Shown here in pieces: positions 10,338 to 17,928 of a DNA stretch of 64,000 bases. Under the pieces are notes generated by a model. It was given only the letters and a program-made list of their open reading frames with translations. It had not been told where the DNA came from and did no database searches. Each line of letters starts with the position of its first letter. Position 1 is the stretch's first letter. Both the position numbers and the translations under genes were made by a program. Source of the stretch: Mesorhizobium sp. M1B.F.Ca.ET.045.04.1.1 (GTDB lineage: Bacteria > Pseudomonadota > Alphaproteobacteria > Rhizobiales > Rhizobiaceae); assembly GCF_003952465.1 (NCBI RefSeq), contig NZ_CP034448.1:310001-374000 (forward strand), written 5' to 3'.

Positions 10338-10354
10338 TTTAGAATTATTCCAAA
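10338..10354 (+). promoter_or_regulatory. Probable Irr box (iron control element) upstream of nfu
   Basis: TTTAGAA-TTA-TTCCAAA is a 17-bp dyad that differs at one base from the rhizobial ICE/Irr consensus TTTAGAA-N3-TTCTAAA. It lies 32 bp before the nfu start codon, close enough to overlap the promoter. Irr represses or activates iron-dependent genes in Rhizobiales, and iron-sulfur assembly is a fitting target. This is a motif match by eye, without a binding test. Confidence 0.65.
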
Positions 10355-10386
10355 CTATCGGCCCGGGAAGGGCCTGGAGATACCCC

Positions 10387-10956
10387 ATGTTCATCCAGAC
10401 CGAATCGACGCCGAACCCGGCGACGTTGAAGTTCCTGCCCGGCAAAGAAGTGCTCGTGCAAGGCACCGCCGATTTCCGCGACGCCGAAACGGCAGCTGAG
10501 GCTTCGCCGCTGGCCGGCCGACTGTTCGAGATCCCCGGCGTCACAGGCGTCTTCTTCGGCTACGACTTCATCACCGTGACCAAGGACGGTCCCGACTGGC
10601 AGCATTTGAAGCCGGCGATCCTCGGCGCCATCATGGAGCATTTCATGTCGGGCGCCCCTGTCATGGCGTCGGCGGCTCCTTCGAGCGAGGCCGGCCAGAC
10701 CGGCGAGTTCTACGACAAGGCCGACGAGGAGCTGGTGCTGACCATCAAGGAGCTGCTCGACACCAGGGTGCGCCCGGCGGTCGCGCAGGATGGCGGCGAC
10801 ATCACCTTCCGCGGCTTCGAGAACGGCACCGTCTTCCTGCACATGAAGGGCGCCTGCGCCGGTTGCCCGTCGTCGACGGCGACGCTGAAGCACGGCATCC
10901 AGAACCTCTTGAGGCACTTCGTCCCCGAGGTGCAGCAGGTCGAACAGGTCGCCTGA
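10387..10956 (+). CDS. Nfu-type iron-sulfur cluster carrier (NifU family)
   Basis: The 189-residue product has the Nfu N-terminal domain (MFIQTESTPNPATLKFLPG) and a C-terminal NifU domain with the cluster-binding motif CAGC at residues 157-160, inside FLHMKGACAGCPSSTATLKHG when read across the motif. It would carry a 4Fe-4S cluster from the Isc/Suf machinery to apoproteins in the cytoplasm. GGAGAT precedes the ATG. The upstream Irr-like box at 10338 suggests iron-responsive control. A strong hairpin terminator follows at 11001. Confidence 0.93.
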   Translation: MFIQTESTPNPATLKFLPGKEVLVQGTADFRDAETAAEASPLAGRLFEIPGVTGVFFGYDFITVTKDGPDWQHLKPAILGAIMEHFMSGAPVMASAAPSSEAGQTGEFYDKADEELVLTIKELLDTRVRPAVAQDGGDITFRGFENGTVFLHMKGACAGCPSSTATLKHGIQNLLRHFVPEVQQVEQVA

Positions 10957-11000
10957 TCATTTTCGCAGCGTCTGCTGCGATACCAATCGCCAAAAACAAA

Positions 11001-11025
11001 AAACCGGGCCCCAACAGCCCGGTTT
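11001..11025. terminator. Bidirectional rho-independent terminator
   Basis: A 9-bp stem AAACCGGGC / GCCCGGTTT with a short loop. It is preceded by an A-run (AAAAACAAAA) and followed by TTTTCTGT, so it works in both directions. It sits between the convergent nfu gene and the L,D-transpeptidase gene. Confidence 0.85.
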
Positions 11026-11095
11026 TCTGTCTGTGGACGTCTTGTTGTTGCCTAGACGGTCCGCGCACGAATGCTTTTGTCCGCGGTCATCGTGA

Positions 11096-11713
11096 TCACA
11101 TCACGATGACCTTGGCGCCGACCGATGTGCGGTCGTAGAGATCGATGATGTCCTGGTTCATCAGCCGGATGCAGCCCGACGACATCGCCTTGCCGATCGA
11201 GAACCATTCCGGGCTGCCATGCAGGCGGTAGCCCATGTCGCCGCCCTTGTTGAACAGATACATGGCGCGCGCGCCGAGCGGGTTCTTCAGGCCCGGCTCC
11301 ATGCCGCCGGCGAATTTGGCAAGCTCAGGCTGGCGCTTGATCATCGGCGCCGGCGGCGTCCAGGTCGGCCATTCGCGCTTCAGCGCGATATGGGCGGAGC
11401 CGTGCCATTCGAAACCCTCGCGGCCGACGCCGATGCCGTAGCGCATCGCCATGCCGTCGCCCTCGACGAAGTAGAGGAACTTGTTCTGAGTATCGACGAT
11501 GATGGTGCCCGGCTTCTCCGAAGTATCGTACCGCACTTCCTGCCGGTGGTACCTGGCGGGGACCTTTTCGATCGGGATGCGCGGCAGCTGATAGCCGGCA
11601 TCGGTCATCGCGCCATAGTTGTTGGTGAACAATTGCCCGCCGATGGTGCTGCAGCCGCTGACCGCGGTCGAGAGCGCAAGAGCAGCGACGATTGCAAAAG
11701 ACTTCAAGCGCAT
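11096..11713 (-). CDS. L,D-transpeptidase lipoprotein (YkuD domain)
   Basis: A 205-residue exported protein. The N-terminal signal ends in a lipobox with Cys21 (TAVSGC), so it is probably lipid-anchored in the cell envelope. The YkuD catalytic region is present, with HGSPEWFSIGKAMSSGCIRL and nucleophile Cys181. The family makes 3-3 crosslinks in peptidoglycan or links lipoproteins to it; Rhizobiales have many paralogues, so the exact role is open. The mature part also carries TIIVDTQNKFLYFVEGDG, the typical start of the fold. Confidence 0.92.
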   Translation of the reverse strand: MRLKSFAIVAALALSTAVSGCSTIGGQLFTNNYGAMTDAGYQLPRIPIEKVPARYHRQEVRYDTSEKPGTIIVDTQNKFLYFVEGDGMAMRYGIGVGREGFEWHGSAHIALKREWPTWTPPAPMIKRQPELAKFAGGMEPGLKNPLGARAMYLFNKGGDMGYRLHGSPEWFSIGKAMSSGCIRLMNQDIIDLYDRTSVGAKVIVM

Positions 11714-11939
11714 GAATAGGTCCGACGCCCCGCCTAAATATCAGCGGCACGAGTCGGCCGCTTTGTCGCCATCATTCATGCTGGCATTTCTTTTGCTTGC
11801 CAAGCGCGCACTGCCTATATGCAAGACCTTCCCTGCCGGTAAGTGCCGAACTGCGGCATTTCGGCAACAGGACTCACAGGATTGTGAAGCAAAATCAATG
11901 GGGCGGCTGGAAGAGCTGCCGGAGACCAAGGAGAGCGCC

Positions 11940-12353
11940 ATGAATGTCGGTGATGCCGCCGAACGTTCCGGCCTGCCGGCCAAGACCATCCGCTACTATG
12001 AGGAGATCGGCTTGATCCGACCGGCGCGGGCCGACAACGGCTACCGCGATTACTCGCGCGACGACGTCCACCGGCTGGCCTTTCTGCGCCGCGCCCGCAA
12101 CCTCGGCTTTTCAATCGACGATTGCAGGCAGCTGATGGCGCTCTATCAGGACCGCGACCGCGCCAGCCACGACGTGCGCGAAATCGCCAGCGCCCATGTC
12201 AGGGCAATCGAGGAAAAAGTGCGCGAGCTGCAATCGATGCGCGCGACGCTGCAGAAACTGATCCACGCCTGCCATGGAGATGACAGGCCGGACTGTCCGA
12301 TTTTGGATGACATGGCGGGGGTGGTGGAGGATGAGAAGGCGTTGCAGGCGTAG
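11940..12353 (+). CDS. cueR: Cu(I)-responsive MerR-family regulator (CueR type)
   Basis: A 137-residue regulator with an N-terminal MerR helix-turn-helix (MNVGDAAERSGLPAKTIRYY), a dimerisation coiled coil, and Cys111 and Cys119 in CHGDDRPDC. A CX7C pair at this spacing is the Cu(I)/Ag(I)/Au(I) site of CueR. In this family the protein bends a 19-bp-spaced promoter to turn on copper export genes, and such a promoter is present in front of the ATPase at the left edge (168-198). An upstream in-frame ATG at 11899 exists, but the chosen start matches the family N-terminus. Confidence 0.88.
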   Translation: MNVGDAAERSGLPAKTIRYYEEIGLIRPARADNGYRDYSRDDVHRLAFLRRARNLGFSIDDCRQLMALYQDRDRASHDVREIASAHVRAIEEKVRELQSMRATLQKLIHACHGDDRPDCPILDDMAGVVEDEKALQA

Positions 12354-12405
12354 ACCGGCGACTAGCCCTCAAGCAAACTCGTGCCAGAGCGGCGCTGTTC
12401 GCCTG

Positions 12406-12831
12406 CTACGTGTTTGGGTTATGGATGATTTCCCACAGATGTCCGTCCGGGTCACGAAAGTAACCGGAGTAGATGCCCCAGGGTCTGTCGTGCAGTTCAG
12501 TGACGAGTGCTCCAGCCGCTTCGGCTTTGGCGAGCAGCTCGTCCACTTCCTGCCGGGTCTCAACGATATGGCCGAGGCTGAACTCCCCGCTTCGCGCTGG
12601 CCCGGGTGCGGTGCCCGCGTCTTTAGCGAGCTCACTACGCGGGTAAAGCGCAAGGATCTGACCGCCGTCGAGGTGGAACATGACGATTGCGCCTGCGGGA
12701 TGCGTATCATCGCCGGTGAACTCAGTTGCGGTCACACCAGCAGACTGCAGGCCAAGCGCCCGGTAGAAGGCGAGTGCGCGCTCGAAGTCGGCTACTGCCA
12801 AGGTGATTACATCGATACGCGCTCTCATCAA
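12406..12831 (-). CDS. VOC-superfamily (glyoxalase/bleomycin-resistance-like) protein
   Basis: A 141-residue single-copy VOC fold protein. It starts RIDVITLAVADFERALAFYR and ends with WGIYSGYFRDPDGHLWEIIHNP, the two conserved beta-alpha-beta-beta-beta edges of the family. The metal-ligand positions cannot all be assigned by eye. Function could be a lyase, dioxygenase or drug-binding protein; no neighbour gives a hint. Start ATG 12831 is followed directly by a second ATG. Confidence 0.85.
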   Translation of the reverse strand: MMRARIDVITLAVADFERALAFYRALGLQSAGVTATEFTGDDTHPAGAIVMFHLDGGQILALYPRSELAKDAGTAPGPARSGEFSLGHIVETRQEVDELLAKAEAAGALVTELHDRPWGIYSGYFRDPDGHLWEIIHNPNT

Positions 12832-12884
12832 ACGTCCTCGAACCGAACCACCGCAGCAACGGGCGCGATAGCAGATGGTTCCCG

Positions 12885-13059
12885 ATGAAAAAGCGGAACG
12901 GCCCTAGATGCAGGGGCCGCCAGAGAACTAGGGGCGGATGGGTCCGACGACGCTTTCGAAAGAGCCATCAACAGGATCGCCCATGCGCCCAAGCTCACCA
13001 ACGAGCAAATGAAGGAACTGGTGCACCGCCGGAAAGCGGCAACAAAAACGGGTCGTTAG
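12885..13059 (+). pseudogene. Frameshifted small hypothetical gene
   Basis: An open stretch of 51 codons from 12904 to the TAG at 13057-13059 encodes a charged, protein-like sequence (LDAGAARELGADGSDDAFER...LTNEQMKELVHRRK) but has no start codon in its own frame. An ATG at 12885 lies in another frame, separated by a run of five A. Loss of one A would give a continuous product starting MKSGTALDAG. This fits a small conserved-type gene with a homopolymer frameshift or a sequencing error. No function is known. Confidence 0.4.
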
Positions 13060-13210
13060 CGGCGCCATTGGTCCCGTTCGCGTGATCCAAGTAATAGGAT
13101 TATTATCCTAATTTGTTTGCGCCGATCTGTCGAGGATTATCGCTCTCGTGGTTTGTCACCAGATAATCGCCGTTCTTTAATAGCGGTTCAAACCGTGAAC
13201 AAAATCTGGC

Positions 13211-13723
13211 ATGGTGGCTGCCATGCCACTCATTTCCCCGATTCCCATCAACCCTCTGATCGACGGCCGCCAGTCCGAGCGCGCCATGCTGGTGCGGCGC
13301 GGCGTACAGCGGCTGCTCACTGAAATGGGCGCGCATGTGCTGCCTGAGCTGTCGCTCGCCACAGGCCGCCGCGCCGATCTCGTCGCGCTGACCCGGCAGG
13401 GCGACATCTGGATCATCGAGATCAAATCCTCGATCGAGGATTTTCGCGTCGACCGCAAATGGCCGGACTACCGGCTGCATTCCGACCGATTCTTTTTCGC
13501 CACGCATCCCGGCGTGCCGCAGGAGATTTTTCCGCAGGAGTGCGGCTTCATCCTCTCCGACGGCTATGGCGCCGAGATCCTGCGCGAGGCGCCGGAGCAC
13601 CGCATGCAGGCTGCGACGCGCAAGGCGCTGATGCTGAGGATCGCGCGGGCGGGCGCGGCGCGGCTCTTGGCGGCGGAGCTTGCCGGTGTCGCGGTGCCGG
13701 CGCTGGACGGCGAGAGCGAGTAG
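13211..13723 (+). CDS. mmcB: MmcB-family DNA repair protein
   Basis: A 170-residue protein with a PD-(D/E)XK-like nuclease core: GRRADLVALTRQGDIWIIEIKSS provides the D and E-x-K residues. It matches the MmcB family of alphaproteobacteria, linked to mutagenic DNA repair together with ImuA/ImuB/DnaE2 in Caulobacter. A slightly later ATG at 13223 is also possible. It stands alone between a small broken gene and the convergent nhaA, with a palindromic repeat starting right at its stop codon. Confidence 0.85.
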   Translation: MVAAMPLISPIPINPLIDGRQSERAMLVRRGVQRLLTEMGAHVLPELSLATGRRADLVALTRQGDIWIIEIKSSIEDFRVDRKWPDYRLHSDRFFFATHPGVPQEIFPQECGFILSDGYGAEILREAPEHRMQAATRKALMLRIARAGAARLLAAELAGVAVPALDGESE

Positions 13724-13852
13724 CGCCCCCTCACCCGCCCTCCGCTTCGCTCGGGCGACCTCTCCCCGAGGGGAGAGGAGACGGTTAGCGCCGGCGCCAA
13801 TCTCTTCTCCCCTCGGGGAGAAGGTGGCCGCGAAGCGGCCGGATGAGGGGCG
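13724..13852. repeat. 129-bp palindromic element between mmcB and nhaA
   Basis: Outer arms CGCCCCCTCACCCG and CGGATGAGGGGCG enclose inner hairpins on CTCTCCCCGAGGGGAGAG and TCTCCCCTCGGGGAGA, plus CCGCTTCGCTCGG-like and GCCGCGAAGCGGC stems. It starts directly after the mmcB stop and ends 8 bp before the nhaA stop. It could also act as the terminator of both convergent genes. Confidence 0.8.
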
Positions 13853-13860
13853 AAACAAGC

Positions 13861-15057
13861 CTACTCCACGTCCTCTTCCGTCCCGCCCGCCGCCGGCGCG
13901 ACCAGCAGCACAGCCGTGCCAACCAGCGCGGCAACCAGCGAGCCGGCGAGGATGCCGACCTTCACCGCGTCCTGAAGTGCTGCGTCATTGGCGAAGGCGA
14001 GCAGGCCGATGAACAGGCTCATCGTGAAGCCGATGCCGCACAGAAGCGAGATGCCGAGCATATGCGGCCAGCCGGCATTGACCGGCAAGTCGGCGAGGCC
14101 GAGCCGGATGGCGATGGCCGAGGAGCCGAACACGCCGACCAGCTTGCCGAGCACGAGGCCCGCCGCAACACCCAATGTCAGCGGCTCGACCAGCGCGGCG
14201 AGGCTCAGGCCGCCGAGCGAAACCCCGGCATTGGCGAAGCCGAAGATCGGGATGACGATGAAAGGCACGAGCTTGTGCAGGCCGTGCTCCAGCCGGTGCA
14301 GCGGCGAATGCTCCTGATCGTGGCCGATGCCGGGCGAGCGCTCGAGCGGAATGGTGAGCGCCAGAGCCACGCCGGCGAGCGTGGCGTGCACGCCCGATTT
14401 CAGCACCAGCACCCACAGCACCGCGCCAATCACGAGATAGGGCAACAGGGTCATCACCCGCATGCGGTTGAGCACGATCAACGTGGCGATGGCCGCGAAG
14501 GCCGCCGCCAGAAAGGCGAGCGACAGGCCGCTGGTATAGAACAACGCGATGATGATGACGGCGCCGAGATCGTCGATGATGGCCAAAGCGGTGAGGAACA
14601 CTTTCAGCGAGGCCGGCACGCGGCTGCCGAGAAGCGAGAGCACACCGAGCGCAAAGGCGATGTCGGTGGCGGTCGGGATCGCCCAGCCAGAAAGGGCTGG
14701 CTGATTGTCGCGGTTGATCAAGACATAGACCAGCGCCGGAACCACCATGCCGCCGGCGGCGGCTATGCCCGGCAGCACTCGGCGCGGCCAGGTTGAAAGC
14801 TGGCCGTCCAGCATCTCGCGCTTGATCTCCAGGCCGACCAGCAGGAAGAACACCGCCATCAGCCCGTCATTGATCCAGTGCGAGACGCTGAGCGGTCCGA
14901 GATAGGCGTGGAGGATCGCGAAATAGGTTCCGGCGAGCGGCGAGTTGGCGACGATCAAGGCCAGCGCCGCCGCCGCCATCAGGATGATGCCGCCGGCCGC
15001 CTCGCCATCGAGGAATTCGCGAAGAATCGATTTCGGCCGCTGCATCTGGTCCTTCAT
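13861..15057 (-). CDS. nhaA: Na+/H+ antiporter NhaA
   Basis: The 398-residue inner-membrane antiporter exchanges Na+ for H+ and protects against salt and alkaline pH. About twelve hydrophobic segments are visible. The conserved pair of aspartates is in [14 protein letters not shown] and [18 protein letters not shown]. The start at 15057 ([10 protein letters not shown]) has GAGGGAG upstream and gives the usual length; the frame continues to 15120 without better support. A palindromic repeat follows the stop and another lies upstream. Confidence 0.95.
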   Translation of the reverse strand: MKDQMQRPKSILREFLDGEAAGGIILMAAAALALIVANSPLAGTYFAILHAYLGPLSVSHWINDGLMAVFFLLVGLEIKREMLDGQLSTWPRRVLPGIAAAGGMVVPALVYVLINRDNQPALSGWAIPTATDIAFALGVLSLLGSRVPASLKVFLTALAIIDDLGAVIIIALFYTSGLSLAFLAAAFAAIATLIVLNRMRVMTLLPYLVIGAVLWVLVLKSGVHATLAGVALALTIPLERSPGIGHDQEHSPLHRLEHGLHKLVPFIVIPIFGFANAGVSLGGLSLAALVEPLTLGVAAGLVLGKLVGVFGSSAIAIRLGLADLPVNAGWPHMLGISLLCGIGFTMSLFIGLLAFANDAALQDAVKVGILAGSLVAALVGTAVLLVAPAAGGTEEDVE

Positions 15058-15177
15058 GTCGACTCCCTCATGGCGCCAGTCCGCCGGCGCGATGATGCTC
15101 AAACTTGGAAAGTCGGGCAAGCATCGGACGGTAATCGCGTGCAGGTCGAATTTCGCCGCGTCTTCCTTTACAAGCGC

Positions 15178-15362
15178 CGGCGCCGCCCCTCACCTGCCTG
15201 CCGGCATCCTCTCCCCGTATAGTGACGGGGAGAGGGACGCTCTCATCGCCGGCTTCGCCAATCGCCGGCGTCGTAGGAAGGGGTGCCGAGGTTGCGGCCA
15301 CCCCCTTCTCCCCGTCACTATACGGGGAGAAGTGCCCGGCAGGGCGATGAGGGGCGGCGCCG
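15178..15362. repeat. Long-armed palindromic intergenic repeat, copy 2
   Basis: Second copy of the element at 5728-5913. Outer arms are CGGCGCCGCCCCTCA and TGAGGGGCGGCGCCG, and inner hairpins are CCTCTCCCCGTATAGTGACG and CTTCTCCCCGTCACTATACG. It fills most of the gap between nhaA and actR. Confidence 0.85.
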
Positions 15363-15436
15363 ACCTTGGCGATTGGCGATCTCACCATAGATCGGAACCG
15401 GCCGTTGAAGTGCTTTTTGCCCTGCGTCCAGCGATC

Positions 15437-16000
15437 TCACCGAGGCGCACGCTTTGCGAGTATCCGCTGCAAGGTGCGGCGATGCATGTTGAGGCGGCGC
15501 GCGGTCTCGGAAACGTTGCGGTCGCACATTTCGTAGACGCGCTGGATGTGCTCCCAGCGCACGCGGTCGGCCGACATCGGATTTTCAGGCGGCGCCGCGC
15601 GCTCGCCCGCGGTGCGGGTGAGCGCGGCGAAGACGTCGTCGGCATCGGCCGGCTTCGACAGGTAGTCGACGGCGCCGAGCTTCACCGCCGTCACCGCGGT
15701 GGCGATGTTGCCGTAGCCGGTCAGGATGATGGTGCGGGCATCGTCGCGCTTCTCGCGGATGGCGGCGACAACGTCGAGGCCGTTACCGTCGCCCAGCCGC
15801 ATGTCGACAACCGCATAGGCCGGCGGATGGGCGCGCGCCTTGGCGACTGCCTCTTCCACGCTCTCCGCCGTCTCGACCGCGAAGCCCCTGGTTTCCATGG
15901 CCCGCGCCAGCCGGGTGAGGAACGGCTTGTCGTCATCGACGATCAGCAGCGAGGTGTCCTCGCCTTCAACCATTGCGCCAGTGGTTTCGTCCGCGCTCAT
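15437..16000 (-). CDS. actR: Redox response regulator ActR/RegA/PrrA
   Basis: A 187-residue response regulator. The receiver domain has the acidic pocket SLLIVDDDKPF and phospho-acceptor Asp66 (VVDMRLGDGNG). The C-terminal Fis-type helix-turn-helix (NVSETARRLNMHRRTLQRIL) is the near-invariant DNA-binding end of the ActR/RegA/PrrA group. In rhizobia ActSR controls acid tolerance, CO2 fixation, hydrogenase and respiratory genes in response to redox state. Its sensor partner is the upstream gene, separated by a RIME-like repeat. Confidence 0.95.
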   Translation of the reverse strand: MSADETTGAMVEGEDTSLLIVDDDKPFLTRLARAMETRGFAVETAESVEEAVAKARAHPPAYAVVDMRLGDGNGLDVVAAIREKRDDARTIILTGYGNIATAVTAVKLGAVDYLSKPADADDVFAALTRTAGERAAPPENPMSADRVRWEHIQRVYEMCDRNVSETARRLNMHRRTLQRILAKRAPR

Positions 16001-16020
16001 TTCGTCAGCATCCTACCGAC

Positions 16021-16127
16021 TTAAAGCGCGCCGCGCCGAAACAGATTGTAGCGAACGCGCTTCAAGTTCTTGTTTCCCGGCATGTCGTTATCCCAGAACC
16101 GCTGCACGGTTTTGGGCGACATGCCTT
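16021..16127. repeat. RIME-like two-hairpin element between actS and actR
   Basis: First half: TTAAAGCGCGCCGCG...CGCGCTTCAAG. Second half: GGCATGTCGTTATCCCAGAA...TTTTGGGCGACATGCC. The two-palindrome layout and about 107-bp size match the rhizobial RIME1 type. It sits in the only gap of the actS-actR pair and may reduce read-through from actS into actR. Confidence 0.8.
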
Positions 16128-16210
16128 ACTTTTACGCAGATACAATTGTGCAACAGCAATGTCCAATTTTTACAGCCGGCAACAGAGCTGCCATGCAGCA
16201 AACGCAAGGC

Positions 16211-17536
16211 TCAGGCATTGTCGAACATGGTTCCGGACAGCTGCTCGGGGTTGAGGAAGACGCCGCGCGGCCAAGTGATCTGCACCACCGCGCCCTCGCC
16301 GATCCCGCTCGAATTGCGGAAATCGAGCGTCGCGCCGGAGCGCTCCAGCAAGGTCTTGGCGATGAAAAGCCCGAGACCGAGGCCGCCGCCGGCCTCGGTC
16401 CCCTGGCGTGTCGACATATACGGCTCGCCGATGCGGTCGATGATCTCCGGCGGAAAGCCCGGTCCGTCGTCGATGATGGAGAAGGAGACCTCCTCGCTAT
16501 TCCAGTTCCAACTGACGGTGACGGTCTTCCTGGCAAAGTCGACGGCGTTCTCGACCAGATTGCCGAGCCCGTAGATGACGCCGGGACTGCGCTGCCCGAC
16601 CGGCTCCGGGCCGATGCGCTCGCCGGGACGCAGCCGGATCGAGATGCCGAAATCGCGGTGCGGCGCCGTCACCTCCTCGACCAGCGAGGTCAGAGGCAGC
16701 CGTGAAAGATGCGCCTCGCCTTCGGTGGACAGGCTGGTCAGCCGCTTCAAGATCTCGCGGCAACGCTCACTCTGCGAGCGCAGCAGTTTTACGTCCTCGC
16801 CGAATTTCGCATCTTCGCCGAGCGCCTTTTCCATCTCCTTGGCGACGACGGTGATGGTGGCCAAAGGCGTGCCGAGCTCATGCGCGGCGGCCGCCGCGAG
16901 CCCGTCCAGCGCAGAAAGATGCTGCTCGCGCTGCAGCACCAGCTCGGTGGCGGCGAGCGCGTTGGCGAGCAGGCGCGCCTCGGCCGCGACGCGGAAGGCA
17001 TAGATGGCGGTAAAGGCGATCGAGGCAAACACCGCCATCCACATGCCGGCGACATAGATGAACGGCATCGGCAGCGGCGCGCCCTCGTACCAGGGCAGCG
17101 GCAGATGGAAGAACACAAGCAGCGTTGCCGCCGCGATGACCAGCGCACCGAGCACCGCGGTGAGGCGCAGCGGCAGCGACGCGGCGGAGATGACGACCGG
17201 GACGGAGAGCAGCACCGAGAACGGATTGGTCAGCCCGCCGGTCATATAGAGCAGGCCGGCGAGCTGCAGGCTGTCGAAGGTAAGGATGACGAAGGCCGAG
17301 AGCGGGGTCAGCCGGTGCGCGGCGGGATAGCGGAAGGTGAGCCAGAGGTTCATCCAGGCCGAGCAGGCGATGAGCGCGAAGCACATCGAGACCGGCAGCG
17401 GGAATTTCAGCCCATAGGCGACGACGAGCACCGCGATGCTCTGGCCGACGATGGCCAGCCAGCGCAGGCGGATCAGCGTGTTGAGCCGCAGCCGCTGGCT
17501 CTGCTGGGTATCGGGCGCGCGCAGAATGTTGATCAT
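16211..17536 (-). CDS. actS: Redox sensor histidine kinase ActS/RegB/PrrB
   Basis: The 441-residue inner-membrane kinase has about six N-terminal membrane segments, the conserved quinone-linked heptad GGLTNPF (residues 100-106), the phospho-acceptor His219 in HELGTPLATI, the redox cysteine Cys259 in SERCREILKRL, and a C-terminal ATPase domain (GNLVENAVDFA; DDGPGFPPE; GGGLGLGLFIAKTLLERSG). All elements needed for redox sensing are present. It signals to ActR, which is encoded downstream. Confidence 0.95.
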   Translation of the reverse strand: MINILRAPDTQQSQRLRLNTLIRLRWLAIVGQSIAVLVVAYGLKFPLPVSMCFALIACSAWMNLWLTFRYPAAHRLTPLSAFVILTFDSLQLAGLLYMTGGLTNPFSVLLSVPVVISAASLPLRLTAVLGALVIAAATLLVFFHLPLPWYEGAPLPMPFIYVAGMWMAVFASIAFTAIYAFRVAAEARLLANALAATELVLQREQHLSALDGLAAAAAHELGTPLATITVVAKEMEKALGEDAKFGEDVKLLRSQSERCREILKRLTSLSTEGEAHLSRLPLTSLVEEVTAPHRDFGISIRLRPGERIGPEPVGQRSPGVIYGLGNLVENAVDFARKTVTVSWNWNSEEVSFSIIDDGPGFPPEIIDRIGEPYMSTRQGTEAGGGLGLGLFIAKTLLERSGATLDFRNSSGIGEGAVVQITWPRGVFLNPEQLSGTMFDNA

Positions 17537-17670
17537 GACAAAGGATTACAGCCGCAGGACGGAGAGCGCTAGGTATCGCTCCGGGGGCCGACGGATTGGA
17601 GGTCTGTTTGGCAGCAAGGATTCAACGTCCATTTCGACTATCGTCAACATTCGAGATTGGTGCGTCCCAA

Positions 17671-17857
17671 CTTCGTCATCCCAGGGCGGAGCAGGAGCGA
17701 AGCTCCGTCGCGCGACCCTGGGATCCATTCCGTTACCTTAGCCTTGGAGTGCAGCGGAACAGAATTCTGCAACGTAGCGACGCGTTGAAGTCACGGAATG
17801 GATCCTCGGGTCTACGCGCGTCGCTTCGCTCCTTGCTCCGCCCGTGGATGACGAAGC
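17671..17857. repeat. 187-bp palindromic element between hrpB and actS
   Basis: Outer arms CTTCGTCATCCCAGGG and GTGGATGACGAAG. Inner complementary stretches are GATCCATTCCGT / CGGAATGGATC and GCGGAGCAGGAGCGAAG / CTTCGCTCCTTGCTCCGC. It belongs to a different sequence family from the CCCCGT-type elements. The 392-bp gap 17537-17928 holds nothing else recognisable. Confidence 0.75.
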
Positions 17858-17928
17858 GATGGGCGTTTGCGCCAATCGCCAACGCACATTGCCCACTAAC
17901 GCTAATGGCCTGCCGAAGCGGCACGAAC

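Noticed and set aside
12274..12888. A 204-codon plus-strand frame overlapping the VOC gene
   Set aside because: It overlaps the end of cueR and lies antisense to a recognisable VOC protein; no homology-like features.
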